From assembly GCF_032118995.1 (NCBI RefSeq), contig NC_092668.1, forward strand, positions 14,797,501 through 14,861,500: a stretch of 64,000 bases of DNA, in the 5' to 3' direction. A program made the translations under genes and the position numbers. Positions 1 to 12,800 of this stretch are shown piece after piece. The DNA comes from Asterias amurensis. Taxonomy: Eukaryota; Echinodermata; Asteroidea; Forcipulatida; Asteriidae. A model generated the notes under the pieces. It searched no databases. It saw only the letters and a program-made list of their open reading frames with translations, and was not told the DNA's origin. Position 1 is the stretch's first letter. The number at the start of each line of letters is the position of its first letter.

Positions 1-820
1 ATTTATTGGAAGTTGCCAAAGCTTCCTGGTTCTGCCGAAGGTTTCCTGAAACTTAACCAAACATTCCATCTTCTGATGAACAACTTTGAAAATCTCCCTG
101 ATTATTGAAACGTTGTCTCTAGTCTACTGTAGTTTAGAATAAATGTAATTCTAAATGTCTCCCTGATTGTTGTTAATATTCTCCCTGATTGCAAGATGCA
201 AATGTTGGCAGCGCTGCATTCTATTCTTGACTCTGAAATGCATCTCGTACCCCATGCTTATCAAAACAACCTAGCTAAAAAAATAATTTAGAAGTGACCC
301 AGGGGCTTGCCTGTGGAAATAATGAAAGAGCATTTTCCACATCAATAATCGGGCAACAGCTGGTCATTAGCTGTAAGCAGATGATATTACACAGCAACAT
401 TTTGGCCCACAGTTTGCCAATTGTGGAGCTACTAAAGAATTAAAGTGTAGCTTGTGTGATTAAAGCTGTAGGGTCTTTCAACAATATTGTGATATATTCC
501 GAACAGCTGGAAAGCATACATAAAATGTGATGCAGTCAAGTCTCTAATTACAAAGAAAATCTCTACAGGTTTTTATAGCTCAGCATATAGGTCTTTATCA
601 CGGAACCGGAAATATATTTCACAAGAATTTTAAATATTTCTTTCCTTTTATGCTAAGGTTTGCAGGAGGAGGTCTGGAATGGAAATGCTTTCAATTTTAT
701 TTAGAAATTCTTTGGTTGCAAAATTAAGAATAAGTCGCTATTCCACTGTCCTTTTGGGATAGACTACAGGGTATTCATGAAGCTATTAAACTTAGCAACG
801 CAGCTTCTTTTCCTGCCCAG
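1..820. other. AT-rich stretch without a recognised gene
   Basis: I see no long open frame, RNA gene or repeat that I can name here. The stretch could be intergenic or part of a very long first intron of the FAM149B1-like gene. It ends in a good polypyrimidine tract and splice acceptor at 805-820. Confidence 0.5.
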
Positions 821-1107
821 GCGGGCAAGAATTGATAAGAATTTTCGCCGAATCCAAATCAGTCATTCCACATACTGTGGCTCTTAATATAATTACTTTT
901 CTCCGAGGGGCTACAGCTGAAGAATCGTTGAAGACATTCGTTGGGCGTTGCAATCGGTGGCACATTAATTATCCCGCCCAAGGATGGCTGGCTCTATTAA
1001 TGATTGGCACAACGTCTTACGGGCTGGCGTTTCTACCGCATGAGGATCTCAAGGATGTCTCGATAAATTGTGGAGAAACCTTTCCCGAGTTTATGGTTTC
1101 TATCTGA
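821..1107 (+). other. Unidentified open frame behind a strong splice-acceptor-like sequence
   Basis: The sequence ttcttttcctgcccag ends at 820, and from 823 one frame stays open for about 95 codons to a TGA at 1105-1107. The frame has no early ATG, so it could only be a terminal exon or a decayed fragment. The predicted peptide (containing RGATAEESLKTFVG and GWLALLMIGTTSYG) matches no family I know. Another frame of the same stretch is also partly open, so the coding frame is not certain. It may be a chance opening, a relic of a mobile element, or the last exon of a gene starting left of the window. Confidence 0.2.
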
Positions 1108-1445
1108 ATGATATACAGCCATTTGATCAGATATGTGTGAAATTCTACTTTCCATAGGTGTGGTTTCGCATTAAAGGCCTGGCAAAAATGTTGTTTCCTG
1201 TAAAAACTTGAGTTAAGCTGTTATCAATATGTTATCAAGATATTTTATCAAATTTCAAGCCTGTATGCTTTGTTTTTGAACAGACAACCAGGCATTTTTT
1301 CTTGAGTAAAGGGCACCATATGAGGACATTGTAAATTTCTACTGCATATCATTTCAAGGGCACCAAGGCAATGACCAGGGGGCATAAGGCCTGCTTCTCT
1401 TATTAAATGCAAACTAACTTGTGCTTCATACATGGTAGCTCTTCC

Positions 1446-2011
1446 TTAAAGACACTGGGGTGGATTTCACAAAGGTAGTCCTAACTTAGGACTAGTCCTA
1501 GGCAATGCTTAGAGATAGGACCAGTCCTAAGTTAGGATGAGTTACTGGTCCTAACTTAGGACCAGTCCTATCTCTTAGCATTGCTTAGGACTAGTCCTAA
1601 GTTAGGACTACCTCTGTGAAATCCACCCCTGGACACTTATGGTAATAAATTGGTAAAGACCAGTCTTCTCACTTACTGTATCTCAACCTATGCATATATA
1701 ATAATAAACCTGTGAAAATTTGAGCTCAATCGGTCATCAACGTTTGGGTATAATAATGAAAGAAAAACAACCTTGTCCCACAGAGTTGTGCACTTTCAGA
1801 TGCTTGATTTCGAGACCTCAAATTCTAAATCTGAGGTCTCGAAATCAAATTCGATGAAAATTAACTTCTTTCTCGAAAACTACGTCGCTTCAGAGGAAGC
1901 CATTTCTCACAATGTTTTATGCTAGCAACCTCTCCCCATTACTCGTTAACAAGTAAGGTTTTGTACTGATAATTATTTTGAGTAATTACCAATAGTGTCC
2001 ACTGCCTTTAA
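1446..2011 (+). mobile_element. TTAA-flanked palindromic-end MITE (family A), split by a nested element
   Basis: The left end (TTAAAGACACTG) and right end (AATAGTGTCCACTGCC followed by TTTAA) are inverted copies of each other, and TTAA lies at both outer edges (1446-1449 and 2008-2011). The middle holds a hairpin made of gagacctcaaattc and its complement. There is no coding capacity, so this is a non-autonomous DNA transposon. TTAA flanks suggest a piggyBac-type mobiliser, but the tips do not look like classic piggyBac ends. A second palindromic element (1458-1628) interrupts its left arm. Other copies lie at 18811, 52507 and 63695. Confidence 0.75.
1458..1628. mobile_element. Fold-back MITE (family B) nested in family A
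   Basis: This 171-bp element is one large inverted repeat. It starts gggtggatttcacaaag and ends ctgtgaaatccaccc, and the arms carry repeats of cctaacttaggac. It is flanked by CTG on both sides (1455-1457 and 1629-1631). Removing it together with one CTG restores the family A sequence aaagacactggacac, which is exactly what the copy at 63695 shows. Another family B copy is at 41278-41440. Confidence 0.8.
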
Positions 2012-3418
2012 AAGCTTGAACAAGGAAGCAGCTTCCACATGTGTGTTATCTAAAGCACTGGGTGGGCCTTGCAGTGCTCATAAACCTCATAAACCATATG
2101 AACATGTGCATGGCAAGTACATTGCACTGCACCATGGGACTGCCTGCCTGCCTGCCTGTCAGTGATGAACTGTGCACAGGCTGTGCATGTAATGCTCCAG
2201 TGTAAGGTAAACCCTCCTTCTGGTCTACCTATATACACAGTCAATCTACACTACTCATCATTGTCATATACTGTACAACATGAGATATTGACATTATGAT
2301 GGGCTAGCTGTGTGCGGTAGCGACAAGCAGGAAGATGGCATGGTATCAGAGAATAGCAATGGAGTTGAAAGCTGTTCTTGTCAACGATGTATAATTGGGG
2401 CCTTCTTCAAGACTACAGGAGGAATCTGTGTTAGGGGGATTGAATGCAGTGTGTCGTATCTTAGATTGTGTCTCATCTCGTGTGTGATGATGTTAGAGAT
2501 AACACAGTGATTTGGAAACATCTTATTTCAGACTTGAGGATTCTGTTTTGAGCTGTGTCTTAGGTGTGTAGTAAATCACTCTTGAACAGAGACTACACAG
2601 TGTGATGGATGGCTACCTTCATACAACACTCATCATTAGACTTTGAATAATTTCAACACTTTGAATAATTTCAACAGTCATTCAGCCTTGTGCAAGAAGC
2701 TATGTGAATTCCATTTCGATAACGGCAATTATTTCCCATCACCATACAGAGGAGAAAAACAGATGAGGTCATGTGATATGATCCACAAGGTCATGTGACC
2801 TGCTTGACTCCCCCTCTCATTTAGCGACAGTGACAAATACACAGAGAGGGTGACAGGGATCTTATGTTGCAGATAACACTGTGGCAACCTGTTTTCCTGG
2901 TTAAACCCCCTTTTGTGTCTTGTTGATTTGTGTTTTGATCGGTTGCCATGGAAATTTCATCGAGTTAAAAAACATCGCTATAGAAACTGGTGAATGAGGA
3001 GTCTCAACGGAGTTCAGATTACTGTTGATGAAATGCTTGGCTTTTTTCGGACAACTTGTAAGTGTTGACTGTTTTCCTATTGTTGTCTCACCCTGACGAC
3101 ACACTTGGCATCGGTCTGCTACCTCCTTGGATGTTATTTTGTTGTGCAGTTAGCAAGTCTTTATCAAAACCACACCAGAGAATAATTTTCCATGAGAGAG
3201 TTGAGTTTTCTCGGGCAAACGCTTCATTTCTCTGATTTGTGAAACATTATTCTTGTTGGGTTCTATAGAGAAGGTTTTTTTCATTTCCGAGAAGCAATAT
3301 TTTCTGACGGGATTGTGAAAACATCAGTACTTGTCAGCATACCACTTGAGAGGATCAAACGACGTTGTCGTCTTTATAAGAAGCAGAATTATTCATTTCA
3401 CAAGATGTTGACTTTTCA
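2012..3418. other. Stretch without a recognised gene
   Basis: Only short open frames with no recognisable protein. It includes a (gcct)n-like run near 2142-2158 and a 17-18-bp direct repeat, ctttgaataatttcaaca, near 2641-2675. I see nothing else I can support. Confidence 0.5.
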
Positions 3419-3797
3419 GTGTGAAGAGACTTGTTCAGAGAGAACGGTTTAAGCCACACTCACCCGTCTCCGATGTTGGCCTTCCAACCGCCCCAGCTTA
3501 CCAGAACTCCCTCGTCGATCCAGCTAAGCATCGCTACGCAGACCCCACCCGTAATCCAACCCTCATGCGAGATCACTAGGACCCGGTCTGCCAACCCGCG
3601 CTTGACACGCAACCGAAAAACCTCGGCCAATTCATCGGCGAGTTTGGCACCAAGCATCGGATGTCGATCCTTGACACTACCGAGAAAAAGGATTGGGTCT
3701 TCAAGATCGGCTAAGACGGGGCAGAGGACCCCGTCTCATACCCTGCCGCAGAATGGCGAGGAAGCAGAACGAATTCTATCGAGCATTCTGTCAATGT
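3419..3797 (+). pseudogene. GC-rich, coding-like but interrupted segment of unknown origin
   Basis: This segment is much richer in C and G than its surroundings. One plus-strand frame reads like protein with C/G at third positions, for example PTAPAYQNSLVDPAKHRYAD and NLGQFIGEFGTKHRMSILD. It is preceded by ttgacttttcag and followed by gtaaca, so it could be a single exon of about 125 codons. The frame is interrupted about twice, so it looks broken. A minus-strand frame is also open over most of it (about 95 codons) and ends at a gtgagt donor-like site, so the strand is not fully settled. I could not assign a family. It could be a dead host exon or a relic of an element. Confidence 0.35.
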
Positions 3798-5103
3798 GGG
3801 TAACATTTGTTTATTTTTGCACCCCCCCTCCCTCCCATAAATATTTTAAATATATTTAGAGCCTGGTTAGAAATAAACAACTCCTCATTGATTTATAAAA
3901 CCAGAAACACTTTTTGTTTATTTAACAATCAATATCTCCTATTCCATTTAGTACTTTCGACAGCTCATTATTATGATAAATGAACGTGGATATAAGATCA
4001 TAACATTTCACCTCCTGAGGTTTGTTTCTAGCCTTGTTGATGTCATTTTTACATCGTCCTGTAAGTGTAGCGCCAAAGTACAGGACAATAAATGACGACG
4101 CTGAGGTTGGCTCTAGACAACTCTAAAGACCAGAGTCTGACTGTGCCTTCAAGTTATTCATTGGCTGACTTAAAGACCAGAGTCTGACTGAGCCTGCAAG
4201 TTATTCATTGGCTGACTTTAATAACCTGCCACATATTGTTTTTAGAAACATAATCTGGGAGGTGCAGGATTCGCTGTTTCAAACACAGGGATTGGAAAAT
4301 GGAAATTCTAGATTTTGAGCTGAAGATAATTTACTTTATAATTCACTTGGTTAAAAAAATAGCTGTTCAGGACACGAAATTACCACTGGACGGGCCCAGT
4401 ACTTTTTAGCACTTGGCCAGTAAAATCACAACTGGAGAAGCCTGGTTATTTTGTGTTTTTCTAAGTGTCCGTTCTAAGTGACTAGTAACAGTAAAACTCA
4501 TTTTGAATCTGGTCTTGTTAAATAAATGTTGGTTCATTAATAATATTGAGCTACAAGCCTTGCACTGCTGTCTTGTGTATTTTCCCAACAGAAGCTAGCC
4601 ATGCTACCCTTTTTTCAGATTTGTAAATCATGCTCTTCGATTGAATTATTATATAAACTAAGGAGAGTTATTTTTCCTAAAAGCTTCTTGCAATTTATAA
4701 CTATAGGGGTTATCAAAAGGTGGAAATGCCTTTCAGAACTTTGCATCGGCCAAGTACATTATTTTTTCCTTTAAAATATAGTTTATGCCCTGACGTTTCG
4801 ACCCTAGCAGAGTCTTTCTCAAAGCCTTTCTCTTTAATTTTTTCAGACGTTGTGTATAATTTGTCAGATCATTGCATGCTTTACTGTGTAAGCCCTGAAA
4901 TTTGAATATTTCATATTTTAAAATGATTTAATGCTATATGGCCCACCCACTGTTCTTATCCATTGTTTGTGTTACAATTATTCTAAACTGAAGGACACTT
5001 GACTGTTTTCTCAATGCTTCTAAAGCTAGGCCTTCAGACCTACATTAAACATGTAGTATGTGATTGATGTATACTTTAATAAAAACTATATTGTATTCAG
5101 ATC
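3798..5103. other. Stretch without a recognised gene; short tandem duplication inside
   Basis: It holds a 47-bp direct duplication at 4124-4217 (listed separately) and otherwise AT-rich sequence with short, unconvincing open frames. Confidence 0.5.
4124..4217. repeat. Two tandem copies of a 47-bp unit
   Basis: The unit starting taaagaccagagtctgactg occurs at 4124 and again at 4171, with only two or three differences. It is a simple local duplication. Confidence 0.8.
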
Positions 5104-5340
5104 AGGGCCTTATTTCATGGTTCTGCTAACCGTAAGCAAGGAATCAACGCTTACAGAAGTAGGGAATTCCAGGCTTATAATATGAAGCGTGTTTCTTTGC
5201 TAAGCAAAAAATAAGTGGGGTACCAGTTGCATCAATGTAAACTTTGTAGGATTTTGGCTGGTAACTAGTTTCTGTTCAGCAATATTAGTTCAGGCTTAGC
5301 AAGTTTTTATGCTTACAGGCTTTATGAAATTGGTCCCTGT
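5104..5340. mobile_element. Palindromic MITE, family C
   Basis: The left end agggccttatttcatgg and right end ctttatgaaattggtccct form terminal inverted repeats, with inner arms of the gctaagca type. There is no coding capacity. This is the most abundant repeat family in the window, and copies differ considerably, which suggests different ages. Confidence 0.7.
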
Positions 5341-6470
5341 GCTTTAAAGGGCCTGAAAGCGCAGAATTCAGTGCTAAGCAGCGTTCTGTATTGATTATGT
5401 GGGTTTGGAGCGATCCATGGGATGTCCTTCAATTTGATCATACCACAATTACAATCAAGTGAAAGTCACGATGAGCCATCCATTGTGTTGTTATCAGTTA
5501 CCAGGCAACGACCGGCATTTGCATCAATGGGGGGAAATAACTTAGAGTTTTCTGTGAGACGATTAATTTGATCCAATCAACACGGCAAGCGAATGGGAGG
5601 TTTGAAGTACCTTGGAGTCCCTTCATTAAAATTGACTGATGAAGTGAATTATTCATATTCAGAGTGGGATAGGGCGAAAGGCTTAGTGCAAAGCTAGTGT
5701 TGAATCAGAATTACTTGACTTGAAAGAGCAATTTACTTTTGAATTATTCGTTAGACAGTTTTTTAGAAAGTCCCAGGGATTGATCATATATTTGATCCAT
5801 TTGATGATTTGAGTGTGGAATGTAGCACAAAGTCACAGTAATGTTATGAACAAAATATTTGACTAAAGGGCCATCACAGATATGTAGTAGACTAAAGAGC
5901 AATTTGTGTGTAATTTCAGGCCGGTCACAGGCACCATCATTGACTATGTCTGATTCTATGTCAAAGCACTTATCAGGCTAGTCAAACAAATCCAAAACAA
6001 ACTGAGTTTTGATTCCGATGTGTTTTGTGTTGGTTAGGATAATGGGTTTGACGTCAAAGAGCACTTAAAGTTTGAGGTACTCAGACTGCAAATGAAATGA
6101 ATGCAATCTCCTCATCTGTTGTTTGTTTGTCAACTGATATCTTAGTAGGATTAATGAGTATGGAAATCATCTTAATTATCATGACTAACGAACCAACTAA
6201 CAAACTGATGTCACCACAGGCTCGTTAATGGATCCACAGTAAATGCTAATGATGTGACCTTGGTATCGTTAATTGATGGAGAGTGCAAGAGCTTACATTA
6301 ATAGCCATTTGTCAGCTTCAAAATAATATGTAAATATTGCAATGTCTTTACATAGCATCTTGTAGTGGTTTACGAGGAGGTGTGCCACAATATGCTGCAA
6401 ACCAAACCAGGAACACTATGCCAGCCCTGGCCTTCTGATAAGTTTACTGGAATCTTTTACAAGCATTACA
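5341..6470. other. Stretch without a recognised gene
   Basis: AT-rich sequence with no long open frame and no repeat that I can name. Confidence 0.5.
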
Positions 6471-6479
6471 TAACACACA

Positions 6480-6625
6480 GGACCAACGGCTTTACGCCCC
6501 ATCTGAAGGTATAGTGCTTTGTTTTAAGGAAACAATTAGTTTCACACCAGGGACTTGATCCCACACTCTACTGACAAGAAACACCAGATCTTTAGTCCGG
6601 TGAACTTATCGGCTCAGCCATGACA
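6480..6625 (-). mobile_element. tRNA-derived SINE fragment
   Basis: Read on the minus strand, it has an A-box-like ggctgagccgataagttc and a B-box-like ggatcaagtccc at tRNA-like spacing. It does not fold as an intact tRNA, so I call it a SINE head. It lies in the repeat-rich region upstream of the FAM149B1-like exons. Confidence 0.5.
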
Positions 6626-7984
6626 CGCCATAAAATGCTACATTGCCACTTAACAAATCCAATTAGTAAACAGCCTATTAGTATGAGTTACAAAACCATA
6701 CAAAGGAATATGAAAGAAGAGATAAAACCAATAAACATATGGTGTTGATGAATTGTCATGAAGCCGTTTCCATTGTCTACCTAGCCCAGTCTAAAGGCTC
6801 CATAAATCCACATGTTATTGAGAAGCACAAATATTAATTATTTTTTGGCGTTTATTATTTACGATGCGAAACATTTCACTGCGAGCAGCTGTCATTATAA
6901 CCTTGGCAGTACGTCACTCGCAAAAAGAGTCAAAAGACGCAATAGACTGCGACTGTTTGATAAAACAAACAGCTGGATATTGATGTGGTTCCTCGTACCG
7001 GTACATCAACCCTCACAAACAAAGACGTCTAAAGTCTTTCATATTGACGTCGATGATGAATAAATGCATATGTCAATTCATTGCCCTTCTTTGACAGTTG
7101 TTTTTCAGTGTTTTTTTCTTCTGCCCAGTCATGTTTGGAGGAAGGAACAAAATCTAATCTAGGTGATTGAACCTAGGATAGTTTGCTAAACCATGTTGAC
7201 TTTTTAAAAACCAATTACAATTTATTGATTTGTGCAATTTATAATCATAGATGTGAAACTAATGTGAGAGATTGGCTTTTGCCAGCTTGGTGTTTATATT
7301 CCATTGTGGGAATTTGCCGAGTTCCCATGTTTGGTACTGATCAACCACAAACTTCAGTTGTCAGTGCTCAGTAAATCAAAATAATTTATTTTAAATTGCC
7401 CCTTGGAGAGGCATCAAAGACAATTGTCTGCAGGTCAATGTATTCGACCCTGACAGTATTAAACCATCAAATATGTAATTAATACAACAAATTAAGGTCT
7501 TTCAAATTATTACTGAGATCAGGCAATTCATTTAGTCAATATTTACCGTTAGTGCTTTGTGAAATCAAGCTTGAAATTTGTTGCCATGTTGGTAAGTTCT
7601 GTGTTTTTTTTAGTCAGATACCGTTTCTTGAAAGATAGAAAGTTGGATTGAAGTTGGTCATTTTGTCATGTCCGTATATAGAATGGTTATACAAACAATG
7701 GTGGCATAGGTCATTCGTGGTCATTGCTGTTGGTTACTGTAGTGTTGATATTTCTATTAAAATGTAATCTTATCCTGCTATATTAGTACATATTTCATTC
7801 AAGGACACCATTGATGGGGGACCTTGGGTAAATAGCAGGTGGCCTTAGTGGCAGGCGCCTCCTCAATAAAACAAAATGTCCTTCAGAATTATTGGCTGGA
7901 TTTTTTTAGATAATTATATTAACATTATATACACTTGTTTTTTTAAGTAAAGCTTTACCTAAAAGGTACTAAGCACTATAAATT
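6626..7984. other. Stretch without a recognised gene
   Basis: Several short open frames (for example 6812-7063 and 7183-7374 on the plus strand) have no coding character and no recognisable protein. I see nothing else. Confidence 0.45.
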
Positions 7985-8115
7985 TGAATTGAACAAAGAC
8001 AATTTGATGGGAGTAGGAATTGAACCAACAACCTCCGGTATAACGTGCCAGACGGTCTACTAACTGAACTATCTCACCCTAATGATGGTGGTCTCCCTAT
8101 CAGTCAATATCTTTG
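7985..8115 (-). mobile_element. tRNA-derived SINE
   Basis: On the minus strand, gatagttcagttagtaga resembles an A box and gttggttcaattcc a B box, about 35 bp apart. Related copies lie at 12205, 13800, 22590 and 33600. The tail towards 8160 (tttgttcagggttccagt) is shared with the 22590 copy (tttgttcatgagttccaat). Confidence 0.6.
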
Positions 8116-9629
8116 TTCAGGGTTCCAGTAAGAAGCTATGCAACCTGTAACTGTCATAATGTCATAGCCAGGGATCACAATAGTTTTATAATATCAAAAA
8201 ATAACTTGCTTTCATTGAAAAATAGTCTTTGATTTAGTTGTGTTCTCGTATTAAAATGCCTGAGACTTGCACCATACGTTATTTTACTATTAATACTTGC
8301 GTATCAAAACAAACAAAATATCTATTTACATGGTGCTGATGTGTTTGCTTCCCTAAGTTTGTGATTCGATAGTGGAACTTGAGATTCAAGTCAATATTCA
8401 TCAATGAAAGATCTGGCACTCAGATTATATTCCGTAGCATGCATGTGAATGTATTTGTACTCGTATTCAATGACAAGAATGGTTGTTGTTTGAACAAGAT
8501 GTCTTGGACATTTGCAGATTGAATTTCAAGGAAAATCCCAATAAGACCACTAGTCTTGCTTCTCAGAATTTTACTCAACTGTAAATATTTTTTTTAAGAC
8601 TGAGATTGTTTCTATCATTTTTTTGTATAAATGCTGAACTTTGATGATGGCCTTTAAGTATTTCAAGCCCAGGTTCAAAGTGCATACTATTGAACAAATC
8701 TGTTGTTTGCGAGTTGGCTGTAATGTGCCTGTATGCCGCATACCAATCGCAAGTAATGGCCTCATAAGCTAGGTTTAAGTACATGGGGCCAGGGAGAACC
8801 CCTAAAACGACGAGGACCGTAGTTGGTTGGTTCGGGGTCTAGTTAAAAGGGAAACCCAAACCCTGCAAGCCACGTTTCATGAATTTTCACACTCTATAAA
8901 TCTCATCCCTGGATGAATAATTTCATTGGATGAAATTTATTTTATTTATTTATTTTAATTTTATTTTATTCAACATCCAACAGCGCAAGCGCCAGTTACA
9001 GGACGGATAAAAATATTATACATTATAAGAACAGTAATATGATTTTGGATCATATTAATATTTTATGTGTTTATTTACCTCCTCGCTCAGTCTTTTATTA
9101 CTTGAACTCGGACATTCACAACAAAGCACTTGTATTTAGTTTGGCGCCTTGAGTGAGGTGATTATATATCTTGCCCTATTGGCCGTTGATTGTCATTATT
9201 GGTGGTCACTTTCTGTGTTTGACAAGCAATGTTTGCTTTGCTCTTTCCCGCTGTCCTGTGATAGATCTCCAGTGCACTTGACATTTTGGCTGTGTCAGCC
9301 ATATGGTCAGGAAGAGAGTGTTGTTAGATATTTAGCACGATGTCGTTGGAGGAGAGTGTTGGCTGTTGAGTGTGTAGTATCAGGAACGGACTTCTGGATA
9401 TTGAGAATTCCTGTAACTCAATATCGGCAATGAGTGTCTTTCAGTTCATGAGTAAACTGTGAGTTTTTCTGAAAATCGGCGTTGGATATCTCTACTTTCA
9501 AAAGCATCTGTAACTTGGAGTGAGTGTTTTCTGATCATGCGGAGAAAGACGGCAGATAGAGATGGTCTGATTATTTTAGGGTAAACTGTTAATTGTAATT
9601 TCTCATAATTTTTTTCATTTGAGCCTTCA
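8116..9629. other. Stretch without a recognised gene; AT-rich low-complexity run
   Basis: A run built from tttat repeats lies at about 8936-8975, followed by caagcgccagttacaggacg, which may be the end of an old retroposon. The open frame at 9149-9433 has no ATG at its start and no recognisable protein. Confidence 0.4.
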
Positions 9630-9785
9630 AGTTTGATTGCAGGAGGTACTAAAGCAGTCACCAACAGGAGTAGGAGATAGTCCACACCATCACCCATGTA
9701 CAAACCTATGGTCTTCCTTGTATTTCTGATGTCAATACACAGAGTCTGTGCACCTCCTAAATTGTAACAACAGTGTTCTTCACAG
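9630..9785. repeat. Dispersed repeat, also present at 14208-14350
   Basis: Both copies share aaagcagtc near the start, acagagtctgt followed by acctcc, and a similar tail ending gttcttca. The copies flank the first nine visible exons of the FAM149B1-like gene. The family is unknown to me. Confidence 0.5.
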
Positions 9786-9871
9786 GTTTTCCCAAAACTG
9801 TGGGGCAACGGGCATCACCAAACCGTACGAAAGAGTTTTCACTGATTTTTGTTTCGCTTCTTGTATTCCAG

Positions 9872-12800
9872 ACGGGGCATCTCATCGCGGTCGGACAACT
9901 ACCCCACCCTGGAGCGACCTGATGACATCATCCCCATGCACTACCTGAACAGTGTTAACGAGGCTATAAATAGCTATGTCACCCCCTCTGGAAGCGGAAT
10001 GTCTTCACCATCAGAGGATGAGAAACCCAACTTCTTAATGAATAGCGGAGGTTGGACGTCTGGAAACTCGACAGAAAGGAGTAGTCTGTTTTCTTGGGCA
10101 GATGATGTAAGTAAAAATGTTCAAGTGAGTAGTGGCTTTAGAGAGAAGAGTTTAAGATCCCTAAAAAAAAAGGCGAAATCCTCATCGTTTGGTTGGAAAA
10201 GAAAAGTTGTCCACAAATTGGCTCTTGTCTAGTGATGGGAGTCAAAGGTAGAAGTACATGTAAATGAAAGATTCTCTTGGATTTTAGAGAAAAAAACAGA
10301 AGATTAAAACTTTGATAATCAGGGTGTGAAAACTGATTTACAAGTTGGTTCTGGTTCTTAGAATCAAACCTTGGGCTTTATTTCACAAAGAGCTAAGATT
10401 GATCTTAACTTTGCATTATTCTTAATTGCTAATCAATGTGTGATGTCACAGTGCAAATAACTTTGGTGATGCTATAACCCATCTTAAGACATTCTTATTG
10501 ACCCCAGAGACCACACAGTCTATAAACCTAAAGGAATATTTAGGGAAAATACTCTGATTAAGAAAAGAAAAGAAAAAATTGTTTTTGTTCTTTTTTTTTG
10601 CAGGAATTTGACAAGCAAGCGGGTAAAACGGTTCGTCGTATGTTCCAGGAGATTGATGATATTCTGTTTGAGGGACAGAAAGACGCCACCACCTCAGTGC
10701 AATTAGAAAATGAATGTAAAGAATGGAACTCCAGGTTCCCACACTTAAGGTAAGAGTGTCGCCCCTCGAAGATCATACTTGTTGATCTTCATAATATTTA
10801 CAAGGTTTTTATTTGACTTAAAGATCACTCATTCAGCTGTAAACAATATAAAAGCTCTTACTGCTAAGCAGAAAACTGTTCTAAGCAGGTGAAATTTGGT
10901 TAGCAAAAGAAGGCATGGTACCAGTCACAAAATGTAATTTGCATGGTGTTCTGGCTGGTAACCCATTTCTGTGAAAGATTTGTCTAGGTAAAGGCCCAAT
11001 TTCATAGAGCTGCTAAAAGCACACAAAATTGTGCTTACCACACCAAGGTTAGCAGCCGAGGTACCTTATCACATGTACTGTTTGTGACTGGTATTCTGCG
11101 TATTTTGGCTAAGCAGATCTTTTTGAGGCAATAATTCTGGGAAGCAGCTCTATTAAATTGGGACCAGGTCTATCTGCAGGCTATGCAAAGAAGTTAGAAC
11201 CAAAGTCATGTTGAATATTTTGATGATTTATTTACAGAGTGTTGGGCAAGCAACAGATCACACCAAGCGACCTCGGCTATGAGTTTATTCCACGCTCGTC
11301 CCAGACACCAGCAGCGGCCGGTGAGCTCATGGACCTCGGTGAGAATGAGTATCCAAACTACTCAAGTCAAGACCCACAGGGGTGAGTATTAGCCGAGTAC
11401 AGTGACTACTCAGGGCGTGGAATTTTATCTTTGACAGGGCGAGGCCATTTTCATTTTTGTAAAGGCCACTTCCATTTGGAATAAACAAATAGATACGGAT
11501 AAAGTCAAACCTACAGAATTCTGATAAGACAGCAGAAATATTGTGAATTTATGACAAGAATACATGAAGCATAAAGACCTGGAATCAAACGGAATCATTT
11601 TGGATTACAGGTTGACAGTCTTTGGAACTCGTTTGACACCGATCGATCCGGTAGCCACGATGGGATCCAGCAGAGATGAAGACGTCCAACAACAACTAGC
11701 CGACATGGAAGAGGAAATATTTGAGTCTGACGGCGTCATTGAAGAGTATTTTGCGTATGACCGATTAAAATCATGGTGAGTCGATGACCCAATCTGTCGA
11801 CTTCAAAAAGCTGCATAAAGATAAGTTTGTAATTACTCAAAAAATGTATTAGCATGAAAATGTTCTTGGTAACTAGAAAGGGAGAACAAATTTGTGCAAC
11901 AAGGTTGTTCGTTCCCTTTCAGAACAAGCTAAGCACAACAACATACTTACCAGAATAAGTTTAACAACTAAATTACCATTATTGTTTATAAAGGGAGGAC
12001 GAAGGTCACGAGCTGAAGAGATACCACGCCCCAAGAAGAAAAGGATTCCCTCCCCTGACTCCAAACGCCTGTGTACAGAACTCTATCTATAGTCAAGCCT
12101 TTGATGTGATGTGGACAGAGGTCGTCGGATGGATCAGGTTATTAATCAAGAGACATTGGCATCTACTGGCAGAAGGTAAGCGCAATCAAATCTTCGTTTG
12201 GGTTCGAACATAAACAAGCTGACTGGAGTAGGACTTGAACCATCAACTGAGCTATTCAGCTCTATGTTAGCAGTCTCCCTATTAGTCAATAAGCCTTTTC
12301 ACACCACTGACTTTTGATCTGTGTCGAGACTTATCCGGATCAGGTTCGAATTTCAATACGGATACAATCTGTTCTGCTTTCAATCTAGCTGTGTACGAAA
12401 TCAGCTTCTAGGTTACACATGTAGCTTAAATCGGTGTGTCAATCACTAATAGTCAATAGTCATTAACAACCAACAATACATTCGCATCAATTTTGTTTTT
12501 AACCAACAGCTAAGAAGTACACAAACACAGAAGACATCTCGTCCGCCATGTCAGCCTTGCATCCCGTTGCCCCAACCTTTGACCTCAGCCTAAGCCCATA
12601 TCCCTTCAGTACCCACATGGGGCGTGGCTTGCTAGATATGCCATCCAACAAGCTCGCTCCGATGGGCTCGGTGGTAAGTAAACTTACCACTTCATCATTG
12701 GTTAAAGATTGGGGAAACCGGTGTTTGTAATGAACTCATTGTATGAAGAAAAGCTTAGGGACATCATGGCTCATTACCATAAAGCCTGTAAGCATTAAAA

